A DNA stretch of 64,000 bases from G963675935 sp963675935. Its GTDB lineage: Bacteria > Planctomycetota > Planctomycetia > Pirellulales > Thermoguttaceae. The stretch covers positions 1,664,303-1,728,302 of the forward strand of contig OY780964.2 in the NCBI GenBank assembly GCA_963675935.2, read 5' to 3'. The notes under the pieces were generated by a model. That model was not told where the DNA came from. It was given only the letters and a program-made list of their open reading frames with translations, and searched no databases. Positions 35,158-42,486 of this stretch are shown one piece after another. Each line of letters starts with the position of its first letter. The first letter of the stretch is position 1. Position numbers and translations under genes: made by a program.

Positions 35158-35332
35158 TTTCAGTTCTCCGAATCGTTTCCAGAATGATTTCGCCTACGCG
35201 GTCGCGTGTATGGGAAACGCCGTAGATGTAGGCATTTTGCGGCGTCGAATTGCCGCCAATAGTCTCATCCGCTTCAATCCGGCACACTTGTTGCCATAGT
35301 AAATCGGCGAATCTCTTGGTGGCGTCGTTCAT
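35144..35332 (-). CDS. Small prophage protein between tail tube and chaperone genes
   Basis: 62 residues, NDATKRFADLLWQQVCRIEA then IILETIRRTENVHA, mostly helical. The ATG at 35332 overlaps the stop of the tail-tube-like gene (ATGA), and the 3' end overlaps the chaperone start by 14 nt. It belongs to the late operon. No function recognised. Confidence 0.55.
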   Translation of the reverse strand: MNDATKRFADLLWQQVCRIEADETIGGNSTPQNAYIYGVSHTRDRVGEIILETIRRTENVHA

Positions 35333-35697
35333 CACGCACCTGTCGCACCCGGAATGGTGGGCTTGAAGGTTATGTCGCCGGAGATGGGGCTGTTCTCATC
35401 GCCACCACCGGAAACAGAGGTAACCATCCATCTTCCAGACAGCGAAGTTGTCGAACTATCGGCCCACGACACCGCCAGCGTGCCCGTGTCGCCCACATCG
35501 ACGACCGGCATTCGCTTGACCTTGGCGGTCACTTCCAAGTCGGGTTGGGCAACTTCCGAGAGCTTGGTGAGGTCTTCGGGTTCGGTGACATCGACGACTT
35601 GGCCGTCCTTCTTGTAATGGCAACCGACGAGCCGGGCGATGGCCGTGCCAAAGGTGAGCGTGGAGCCATTGAACATGCGGGTGGTTGGGTCTGCCAT
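35332..35697 (-). CDS. Probable major tail (tube) protein
   Basis: 121 residues of beta-rich sequence: LTFGTAIARLVGCHYKKDGQ, LEVTAKVKRMPVVDVGDTGT, WMVTSVSGGGDENSP. The position between the tail-completion genes and the frameshifted chaperones is that of the siphovirus tail tube protein. It is rather short for that role, so the call rests mainly on context. It ends in an ATGA overlap with the next gene. Confidence 0.55.
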   Translation of the reverse strand: MADPTTRMFNGSTLTFGTAIARLVGCHYKKDGQVVDVTEPEDLTKLSEVAQPDLEVTAKVKRMPVVDVGDTGTLAVSWADSSTTSLSGRWMVTSVSGGGDENSPISGDITFKPTIPGATGA

Positions 35698-35700
35698 TGC

Positions 35701-36261
35701 TTATCCTTTATTCAAGAGCGATTGAGCCTCCGCAAGAATCCCCTCGGATGCTTGGGAAGCGATTGTTTCTGCTACAGTAGTTTTTGCCCGGTCATAGGCT
35801 CGCTCGATAAAATCATTCGGTGCTGCGGCTGCTACGTGCTTCCCGAAGAATTTGCCGGTCCTCGCATCGTATAAGGCTTTCTTATTCACGACGCTGATGG
35901 CTTTGCGGCCGTGGGCAATGATATGGAGATACTTGACCGGATTCTGGACCGGGAGCGTTGGATTCGCCGTTGTCTTCTTCTTGCCGAAGTATTTCGACCC
36001 TTGCACGGCTCGCCGAAACCCACGACGAACGCCGACGGCCATCAAAAGAGAGGTCTTGTAGGTGCGGAGCGGAGAGGTGCCAAGTGCCAGCTTCATCAAG
36101 CCCGTGGCGGTGGGTGCCTCATCCTTCTCTTCTTCCGCAATCATCGTGCCGCCCTGTTTGACCAGTGGTTTCAAGACTCGGTTCTGTGCGGCTTTGGGCA
36201 GGTCTTGAAACATACGCATCACATTCTTGTCGCCCGATAACTCCATCTTGAAAGCGCCCAT
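35701..36261 (-). CDS. HK97 gp10-like tail-completion protein
   Basis: 186 residues. MELSGDKNVMRMFQDLPKAA, then RVLKPLVKQGGTMIAEEEKD and YLHIIAHGRKAISVV are the usual landmarks of the HK97 gp10 (DUF646-type) family that completes the tail end near the head. The ATG at 36261 lies just past the TAG of the upstream gene (36263-36265). The open frame runs 42 codons further upstream inside that gene and is not used. The C-terminus ends with helices typical of this family. Confidence 0.75.
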   Translation of the reverse strand: MGAFKMELSGDKNVMRMFQDLPKAAQNRVLKPLVKQGGTMIAEEEKDEAPTATGLMKLALGTSPLRTYKTSLLMAVGVRRGFRRAVQGSKYFGKKKTTANPTLPVQNPVKYLHIIAHGRKAISVVNKKALYDARTGKFFGKHVAAAAPNDFIERAYDRAKTTVAETIASQASEGILAEAQSLLNKG

Positions 36262-36262
36262 G

Positions 36263-36730
36263 CTATGCCTCGCATCGCCATGTAGCGGTGATTTCGCTGT
36301 AGAACCGCATATTGGTCCAATCGTCGATTCGCTTGGCCGTTCGGCGAGCCGAGACGCAAACGGCATCGTTGAGAATGTAAGCACCATCGAGCGGCTTGAT
36401 GAATCGAGCGATTTGCGAGGAGAGGGCCGATAACGCCGTTGCCGTCTCTGTCAACAATCCAACGGAGGGCACTTTCATTTGCACGACGACCAGCAATTCC
36501 CGCTCGTCATAAGTGGGGTTGGATGTTCTCGCTCCAAGCGTCTCGGAAATGTCCAACACCCAAACCAGCGGCGTCTTGATCTTGTCGTCGGATATATCAA
36601 CCTCGGGCAGGTCGGTCCAACAGACAGTAATTGGGTAGGACGTGCCGCTGATGGTAACGGCCGGAAATTCGGTTTGTAGCGCCGTCGCCAACGCTTGGGC
36701 GTGGTCTTGCAGGGGGTCGGAACTTGCCAT
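36263..36730 (-). CDS. Probable head-tail or tail terminator protein
   Basis: 155 residues. DPLQDHAQALATALQTEFPA, TPLVWVLDISETLGARTSN and FYSEITATWRCEA give the alternating helix-strand pattern of phage tail terminator proteins (gpU-like). It lies next to the gp10-like gene, where these occur. The ATG at 36730 is just downstream, on the minus strand, of the conserved CCATGCAAACCTA motif. Specific family not confirmed. Confidence 0.55.
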   Translation of the reverse strand: MASSDPLQDHAQALATALQTEFPAVTISGTSYPITVCWTDLPEVDISDDKIKTPLVWVLDISETLGARTSNPTYDERELLVVVQMKVPSVGLLTETATALSALSSQIARFIKPLDGAYILNDAVCVSARRTAKRIDDWTNMRFYSEITATWRCEA

Positions 36731-36734
36731 ACTT

Positions 36735-36747
36735 TAGGTTTGCATGG
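36735..36747 (-). promoter_or_regulatory. CCATGCAAACCTA motif, copy 1
   Basis: On the minus strand, CCATGCAAACCTA lies between the stop of the large adaptor gene and the start of the tail-terminator-like gene. Identical 13-mers occur at 42470-42482 and 44702-44714, each just ahead of a late gene. Here it reads as a minigene ATG CAA ACC TAA. It is a candidate promoter, processing or translation signal; function unknown. Confidence 0.5.
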
Positions 36748-36748
36748 C

Positions 36749-38053
36749 TTATGTATTCAGAATGGCGTAATCAAAGGTTTCGGTGCCCGCTACCGCGTTC
36801 GTCAAGATAACAAATGAGCCGTTATACTTGGCAGTTACCCGCCAATAGGCGTAGGCCGACATGGCGTTGGTCGATTGCAGCAGGATTGTCGAGGTTGGCG
36901 TGGCGTTGGCATCAGTAACAGTGGTGGAGGTTCCTACTGACAGCGTGCCGGTGCCAAGATAAATGTCGTCCTCGCCGCTGGCGTTGAAAATAATATAGTC
37001 GAATGGAAGACTTACACCGACTGATGAATGTGTAATCTGGAATGAACCGTTCGACTTGCTCACGACTCGCGGGAATTTGTCGAACGTGCTGGGACCAGTC
37101 GCCTGCAAGAAGATTTTGGAATTGGCATTTACATTGGCGTCATTGACGGTCGTGCTGGTTCCGGCCGTGAGCATGCCGCTTCCAGTCTTTATCTTGTCGG
37201 TGGTTCCATTGACTAGGACATAATTTATTGTCTCGGTGCCGGCGGCAGAGTTGTGGACGACAACGAAGAATGATCCGTCCGACTTGCTGCTGATATAGGA
37301 CGTGTATTGCGTCTGGACGTTGTTCGATTTCAGCACGACGATAACGGAAGTCGCCTTGACATTCGCGTCATTGACGGTGGTGGAAGTGCCGGAAGCGAGG
37401 GTATAATTTCCTCTGAATAAAACATCCGTTGGGAATAGCGACGGCGAAGGCGATGGCGATGGCGGCTCGGGCGAAGCCGATATAGACGCGGACGGCGAGA
37501 GCGACAGCGAAAGCGAGGGTGAAGGCGACAACGACAACGACGGAGACGCCGACGGCGATGGCGACGGTGAAAGCGATATTGACGGCGAAGGCGAAAACGA
37601 GAGAGACAACGACGGCGAGAGAGACAACGATGGTGATATTGAAGGCGTTGGCGATGGCGACGGCGAAGGCGGCAAAGGAGCGATGGCCTCGATCAATTTG
37701 GTATGCACACGTATGGTGAAGCGTGCCGGGTCTGAATACTGATAACAAGGCGTGTTGCCGAGATTTAAGATTTCATAGATAAAGGTCGTTTCATCGCTAT
37801 AGAGGTAGATGCGGTCGCCACGGGTGGGCACAATCCGTGTGCCCATTCCATCAACCAGACTGCTGGCTTGCCCAATCCAGTCGGCCGATTGAAAAGTGAT
37901 AAGGACGCCGTTGGTATCCGTCTGCTCAAATTCCGTCTTGCCCTGAACGGCCCGCCAATTGCAGTTATAGCTGCCACGTGAATAAACGACCGATTTACCC
38001 GCAAAGGCGATGAGGGCCGTTTCAGAATTCCTAATTGCTTGGTCGAAGTCCAC
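36749..38053 (-). CDS. Head-completion-position protein with Ser/Pro linker and three C-terminal repeats
   Basis: 434 residues in three parts. Residues 1-125 (SETALIAFAGKSVVYSRGSY, VPTRGDRIYLYSDETTFIYE) look like a small phage head-closure or adaptor domain, which suits the position between capsid and tail genes. Residues 126-208 are almost only Ser, Pro and Leu with some Ala, encoded by a degenerate hexanucleotide repeat at about 37433-37675. Residues 215-434 contain three repeats of about 70 residues, each with a GT(S)TTV(N/T)DAN core and a FDYxxxN-type end, resembling immunoglobulin-like decoration repeats. The architecture suggests a surface-exposed appendage on the connector. Start at 38053. 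Confidence 0.6.
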   Translation of the reverse strand: MDFDQAIRNSETALIAFAGKSVVYSRGSYNCNWRAVQGKTEFEQTDTNGVLITFQSADWIGQASSLVDGMGTRIVPTRGDRIYLYSDETTFIYEILNLGNTPCYQYSDPARFTIRVHTKLIEAIAPLPPSPSPSPTPSISPSLSLSPSLSLSFSPSPSISLSPSPSPSASPSLSLSPSPSLSLSLSPSASISASPEPPSPSPSPSLFPTDVLFRGNYTLASGTSTTVNDANVKATSVIVVLKSNNVQTQYTSYISSKSDGSFFVVVHNSAAGTETINYVLVNGTTDKIKTGSGMLTAGTSTTVNDANVNANSKIFLQATGPSTFDKFPRVVSKSNGSFQITHSSVGVSLPFDYIIFNASGEDDIYLGTGTLSVGTSTTVTDANATPTSTILLQSTNAMSAYAYWRVTAKYNGSFVILTNAVAGTETFDYAILNT

Positions 38054-38090
38054 GTTGGTTCTCTGCCGTAGGTTTGCCTACGAATACGAA

Positions 38091-38125
38091 AGAGGGCTGG
38101 AAGCGGGAGTGACTTCCAGCCCTCT
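38091..38125. terminator. 13-bp hairpin between late genes
   Basis: AGAGGGCTGGAAG (38091-38103) and CTTCCAGCCCTCT (38113-38125) are exact complements with a 9-nt loop. On the minus strand it follows the gene at 38152 and is trailed by TTCG, a weak T-run. It may attenuate transcription so that capsid genes are expressed more than tail genes. A second hairpin, CGTAGG-TTTG-CCTACG, follows at 38067-38082. Confidence 0.6.
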
Positions 38126-38151
38126 GCAAACGCTCGCTATCGGACATTCTC

Positions 38152-38574
38152 TTAAAAGAGAATTTCGAGCTTTATCGAAACGGCCGAAGCGTCAGTCGTC
38201 GAAGCGCCGGACACGGCCTTCGCACGGATATACCGATCGCAGTTGCTTGGAATCTTCATTCGGAATGTATCGGCCGCAATGCCGGCACTGCCTGCTCCGG
38301 CCTTTTGCAGACTCCACAGGGTGGTGGCGGAGTCGAACGTGGAAGTCGAAGACGATTCGATGGAATACGTCATTGTCCGCGTATCGGGGGCCATTGTTGC
38401 AGTCAGCGCCGGCATCGTAAGAAACAACTCGCACTCCGCAACCCTGACGCCTCTGGCCGTCAACGCATTGCCAAGATCGAGTGCAGTGCCGGCCTTGGTC
38501 GTTGAAGCACCATTCGGCATTGCATCGGACTTGATGAAGCTCTCGTCTCGTACATTATAGGTGTCGCCCATCAT
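38152..38574 (-). CDS. Capsid-adjacent prophage protein (possible decoration)
   Basis: 140 residues. DTYNVRDESFIKSDAMPNGA, then CELFLTMPALTATMAPDTRT and RYIRAKAVSGASTTDAS: a small beta-rich protein directly after the major capsid gene. Phage decoration proteins or a second capsid component occur at this place. Two adjacent ATGs (38574 and 38571) follow AAAGGA; either may be used. A strong hairpin follows the gene. Confidence 0.5.
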   Translation of the reverse strand: MMGDTYNVRDESFIKSDAMPNGASTTKAGTALDLGNALTARGVRVAECELFLTMPALTATMAPDTRTMTYSIESSSTSTFDSATTLWSLQKAGAGSAGIAADTFRMKIPSNCDRYIRAKAVSGASTTDASAVSIKLEILF

Positions 38575-38621
38575 GGATTCCTTTATCGTGAAAGTGTGTG
38601 GTATTTAGCGGACGACCGAAA

Positions 38622-39569
38622 CTACAGGCTAAGAGCTTCGGTATCCACAATTCCCGATGTGACGTAAATCGGGATGTTGTTTCCGGCAATTCCGACTACT
38701 TGGGTCGGCCATGGCGCGGGCGCACCAGATGGTGAGGTGGCTGTTCGGCTGGCCGTCAACTGGCCAAGCGATCGCATCGACATGAAGATCGCGTCGGGAG
38801 TCGTCCCAGCGGGGAACTTGGCCAGGGCTTGTGCGATCAAAGCGTCGGTCAAGCCCTTGCCAGCGTCGGCCGTCAGCTTCTTGATTCGGACGACGCTCTG
38901 CAAACTGCCGACTTGCAAGCCCGGATAACCTAAGAATGTTTGAACGTAGGATTCCAGGTAGGTCTCCGGCGATGTACCTTTCGGGATGCTTTCGATTCGC
39001 AGTTCGGAGGCTTCCAACTGCCCGTTGTTCCCATAAACCCACTGCACGTGTTTGTTGCCGAATCGGACAAACCAGACGCTTGAGCCGGTGTTTGCCGTGG
39101 TCCCTGTCGCGTCAACGACCATACCGGTCGAGTCGTAGGACTGCATCAAGCCGGGAAAACCCTTGGCATTGCCATTGGTGCCTGTGCCATAATAAAACTG
39201 TCTGGCAAGTGCCTGCATTTCGCCCTCGAACGTTCCTTCGGCTTCGGTGGCGATATAAGCAAGCGGGCCGTCTTCATGTCTGTCGGCAACAGCCTTGTCG
39301 CATTGCCATCTCGGGTTGAGGATGTAGGTCTCAACCAGACGGTTCTCGTAGGTATGCGTGTGCGGGGCAACGCCTTCGTTCGCATTCCGAAAACTGCCGG
39401 ACGTGTTGCCCAGCGAGGTGCGAACAAGGGTTTTGTAGTTCAAGCCTTTGATGGTCCGGGCGGCACCCATGCTAATTTCAGGGTGAACCTTCGTGGATTC
39501 ATCAATCAGGCCGACAACAGCGTCGGAGCCGTTGGCCTTGGCAATATCCAACAGGGTTGGTACGGGCAT
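38622..39569 (-). CDS. Major capsid protein
   Basis: 315 residues. LLDIAKANGSDAVVGLIDES, then AARTIKGLNYKTLVRTSLGN and FEGEMQALARQFYYGTGTNG followed by FPGLMQSYDS are the landmarks of the P22-like or Bbp17-type major capsid proteins in many siphovirus genomes. It follows the protease-scaffold gene as expected. It builds the icosahedral head. The 115-bp gap 39570-39684 before it holds nothing recognisable except a likely leader. Confidence 0.8.
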   Translation of the reverse strand: MPVPTLLDIAKANGSDAVVGLIDESTKVHPEISMGAARTIKGLNYKTLVRTSLGNTSGSFRNANEGVAPHTHTYENRLVETYILNPRWQCDKAVADRHEDGPLAYIATEAEGTFEGEMQALARQFYYGTGTNGNAKGFPGLMQSYDSTGMVVDATGTTANTGSSVWFVRFGNKHVQWVYGNNGQLEASELRIESIPKGTSPETYLESYVQTFLGYPGLQVGSLQSVVRIKKLTADAGKGLTDALIAQALAKFPAGTTPDAIFMSMRSLGQLTASRTATSPSGAPAPWPTQVVGIAGNNIPIYVTSGIVDTEALSL

Positions 39570-39684
39570 CGTAATCCACCATGCGGCCTCCCGTGGCCTG
39601 AAATGCCCGATGATGTTTTACGCGGACGGACACGTCGGGAACGTGTTTTTCGGTGGCCAAACCTAGCCCGCGATGTTTCAGAAA

Positions 39685-40791
39685 TTATTTGGTTTTGGTT
39701 GTCGGCAATTCAAACTCATTGGTGAATGCTTTCTGCGTATCAGTCAAATGACTTAATTCACCAACATTTGCAGGATGATTGGATTTTCGATCATCATCCG
39801 AAGCACTGAAACTAACGGGCGATTCCGCTCCGCGTAAAGCCTGCATCCGCTGTTTCAACTCGGCGTTTTCGGCTTTCAAGCTACCAATGAATAACTGCGT
39901 AGCCTGTTCGAGCGTTTTCCCTTGGGCGAACCACTTTCCGCCAAGACTGTCGCCAAACTTCTGTAGAAACAACTCGCCCTGGGAAGGGGCTTGCGTTTCT
40001 GTCTGCAATTCCGTTTGCTGTTGCAAAACTTCGACAGTCGGAGAATCTTTGGTTTCAACGACCTCGGGTTTATCCTCGGTCTCCATCTTCTTGTCTTCAA
40101 CTGGCGACTCAACAACCGATTCGGTCTTCGCGGCAGTGTCGGCACTCATTGTTATGTCCTCGATTGGGGCCTTGTTTTCAGATATAGTTTTGACGGAAGA
40201 TGCCGCGTTCATCGTGAAGACCTTCACATCCGCCATTTTGTCGGCGTGCATTTCGGTCTTCGTAAATCTGTCCATCCCGTATGGGGTCACTGCGATTCCA
40301 CGGAGAGACCATTCCCGCACGACCCCTATCTCCCCATTAAATAATTTCCCATTCACGACGGTAGAGAAGCCCTCTGGTATCTTTTCCACCACTGCGTCGG
40401 AATAGGTGATGCTGGCTTCGTATTCGAGCGGATCGACGGGCGGGTCGGCTTCGGAATCGCCTTTGGCCCAATAAATTACCTCTTGGGCCATATCGCCATC
40501 GCGGTAGGAATGAATCACACCTTCGGCGGTCAACTGGTTGTCTGCCGTGGACCAGTGATTGGCATAGCCAATGGTCTTGTCGTGGTCATAGTCGATTGTC
40601 AGCCGTTTCTTGGTCGTTTTCATTCCCGCAAAATCGTGGATGATGGGGAAATCATACCAAGGGTTATCCACCGGCTCATTCGACCTCGCCACCATTCTGA
40701 ATTTCGCCGTCTTCGCATTGGCTCCGTTGAACTCCAACTTGGTGGAACCGGACAAAGACAACGCTTGGCTCGGTATTTTGCGGACTTCCAT
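39685..40791 (-). CDS. Prohead protease fused to scaffold domain
   Basis: 368 residues. The N-terminal 190 residues fit phage prohead proteases: RLTIDYDHDKTIGYANHW (a likely catalytic His), EYEASITYSDAVVE (a likely Ser) and REWSLRGIAVTPYGMDRF. The rest is Glu/Thr/Gln-rich and coiled (TVEVLQQQTELQTETQAPSQ, LKAENAELKQRMQALRG), as expected of a scaffold removed after head assembly. GAGGAG precedes the ATG at 40791. It lies between portal and capsid genes. Confidence 0.8.
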   Translation of the reverse strand: MEVRKIPSQALSLSGSTKLEFNGANAKTAKFRMVARSNEPVDNPWYDFPIIHDFAGMKTTKKRLTIDYDHDKTIGYANHWSTADNQLTAEGVIHSYRDGDMAQEVIYWAKGDSEADPPVDPLEYEASITYSDAVVEKIPEGFSTVVNGKLFNGEIGVVREWSLRGIAVTPYGMDRFTKTEMHADKMADVKVFTMNAASSVKTISENKAPIEDITMSADTAAKTESVVESPVEDKKMETEDKPEVVETKDSPTVEVLQQQTELQTETQAPSQGELFLQKFGDSLGGKWFAQGKTLEQATQLFIGSLKAENAELKQRMQALRGAESPVSFSASDDDRKSNHPANVGELSHLTDTQKAFTNEFELPTTKTK

Positions 40792-40804
40792 CTGCTCCTC
40801 CGGA

Positions 40805-42232
40805 TTACTTTTGCTCTGTGGGCGTCTGGCCGGTCGGTTTTAGTGCTGGGTCGGGGAGACCAAGTTCCGACCGTTGCTTATACCAAGCCGCCGTTTCGTC
40901 GTTGATGATGTTGGGGTCGTCGCCGGATAGTTCCCGAATGGCCCGTTGTGGGCTGGTCAATCCAGCGGCCATCGACTCGCAAGCAGCCCGCACGTCGTCA
41001 AGCTTGTTGATGCTCGGCATCGGTGCCCCGGTGAATTCAAGCCGATCCACCAACCCGCCAAGCGTCATGCCGCGTGGAAGAATTAGTTCCTTGTCGGCAA
41101 TGAACAGGCCGAGCCGCCAAGCGGTCAGATTTAATAATAGACTTCTCAAAACGTCGCGCCGCGTATTCACGAACTCGTACCAAAGGAACAACTTCAAGCG
41201 GCTCTCAGCGAATGAACTGCCGCTAAAGTACAGACAACTCGGAATAAATAGGGATTTGAACGCGCTGCATAAACTGGAATCGAAATAGGTCTGAAACTGC
41301 TCACTTGGGCTTTTTGATTCGAGCCATTCAGCCCTGTCTCCGTCGTCTAGGTCCAAGACCTTCGGCTTGCCATTCGACAGATCGATGTTATTGGAGTAAT
41401 CCTGCGGCTCAAACCCTTCCGATTCGTCGCCGCCGGTGTTTTCCCCAAGTCCGTCTTTCGCCTTCTCGCGGAACACCGCAAGAGCGATCATCTGGGACAG
41501 CTTCATTTTCAAAAGCGCGTAGATGCTAGCCTCTGCCGCGTCTTGAAACTGGGACAAGCAACTTGATAACGGGGTAATCCCACGAATCTGCGAAAACGAC
41601 TGGAAATAACCATGTTGAGCTACCTGCCATGCCGGAATGATTCTTTCGTGCCGCAACCCATTCTGCGTGCGTTTGCAAACACAGTAATTCAACGCCCTCC
41701 CGGCGTCATCAACTTGGACGCCGTGGACAAACTTCGACACATCCATCCCGTTGTTGGCGGGTCCGATGGAAGCAATGCGATCCCCGTCGATGGTTTGGAT
41801 ACGGCCGTCGTCCAATTTGAGAGTGAAAATGTCGCCAGTCAGACAGGCTTGCCATTCCCACATCCGAATCATCGCGGAGAGAGAATGCCGACCTGCAACG
41901 TCACAATTATCTTTCCGACTCCACCACGAAAACAACTCGGTAATTCTGCGATCTAGCTGCTCGTCGCCGGTGCGCGAATGGAAGCGGAGATTACAAACGG
42001 CATGGACGTGCGTGCCCAATGCCCAGGCGGCAGGAGCGTAGTTTTTGACTAACCCGGAGGCATTGGCAAGCATCTGACGACGCTTGGGAGGGCTAAGAAT
42101 GTCGTCTTCGCTCTGGCTGGTGATTCTTCGTTGCTTTCGGACATCGGTGCCTTCAGGATTGTCATAATAGCTAAGCAGATGGCCCACGAATCGGCCTAAC
42201 AGCCCGTTTCTCCGACTCCCGTGGTCATTCAT
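40805..42232 (-). CDS. Phage portal protein (lambda family)
   Basis: 475 residues. It forms the dodecameric DNA entry channel at one head vertex. RGITPLSSCLSQFQDAAEAS, then AAWALGTHVHAVCNLRF, PSCLYFSGSSFAESRLKLFL and WYEFVNTRRDVLRSLLLNLT are typical of lambda-type portals. It follows terminase and the gpW-like gene in the lambda order. The ATG at 42232 is 12 bp from the end of the gpW-like gene. The last residues (GLPDPALKPTGQTPTEQK) are a hydrophilic tail. Confidence 0.88.
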   Translation of the reverse strand: MNDHGSRRNGLLGRFVGHLLSYYDNPEGTDVRKQRRITSQSEDDILSPPKRRQMLANASGLVKNYAPAAWALGTHVHAVCNLRFHSRTGDEQLDRRITELFSWWSRKDNCDVAGRHSLSAMIRMWEWQACLTGDIFTLKLDDGRIQTIDGDRIASIGPANNGMDVSKFVHGVQVDDAGRALNYCVCKRTQNGLRHERIIPAWQVAQHGYFQSFSQIRGITPLSSCLSQFQDAAEASIYALLKMKLSQMIALAVFREKAKDGLGENTGGDESEGFEPQDYSNNIDLSNGKPKVLDLDDGDRAEWLESKSPSEQFQTYFDSSLCSAFKSLFIPSCLYFSGSSFAESRLKLFLWYEFVNTRRDVLRSLLLNLTAWRLGLFIADKELILPRGMTLGGLVDRLEFTGAPMPSINKLDDVRAACESMAAGLTSPQRAIRELSGDDPNIINDETAAWYKQRSELGLPDPALKPTGQTPTEQK

Positions 42233-42244
42233 ATTGCTTCCCCG

Positions 42245-42451
42245 TCACGCCAGCTTCACGTCATTCCACATTCGCCGCCTACCGGTATCTCTAGCCGCCC
42301 GCTGCTCCCAGTAATCAAGCGCAGCCGTCATCTTCTCGACGCCGTCGTATTGCACGGTGCGACCGTCAATCGTGCAGGAGACGACACCGACGTTGGTCGC
42401 CAAGGCATTCCTAAGAATCATGCACATTTCCATAGCGGATGGTGTAGCCAT
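42245..42451 (-). CDS. gpW-like head-tail joining protein
   Basis: 68 residues. The layout MEMCMILRNALATNVGVVSC, then IDGRTVQYDGVEKMTAALDY and WEQRAARDTGRRR matches gpW, the small lambda head-joining protein found between terminase and portal genes. GAGGTGAGG lies upstream of the ATG at 42451 within the segment that also holds the CCATGCAAACCTA motif. Confidence 0.7.
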   Translation of the reverse strand: MATPSAMEMCMILRNALATNVGVVSCTIDGRTVQYDGVEKMTAALDYWEQRAARDTGRRRMWNDVKLA

Positions 42452-42469
42452 AGTCTTTCCTCACCTCTA

Positions 42470-42482
42470 TAGGTTTGCATGG
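42470..42482 (-). promoter_or_regulatory. CCATGCAAACCTA motif, copy 2
   Basis: Identical to 36735-36747. It lies 4-5 nt after the terminase stop and about 18 nt before the gpW-like ATG on the minus strand. Confidence 0.5.
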
Positions 42483-42486
42483 CGAA

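Noticed and set aside
37433..37675. Possible CRISPR array or tandem repeat locus
   Set aside because: The repeats are degenerate hexanucleotides encoding the Ser/Pro stalk in frame; there are no uniform repeats with unique spacers.
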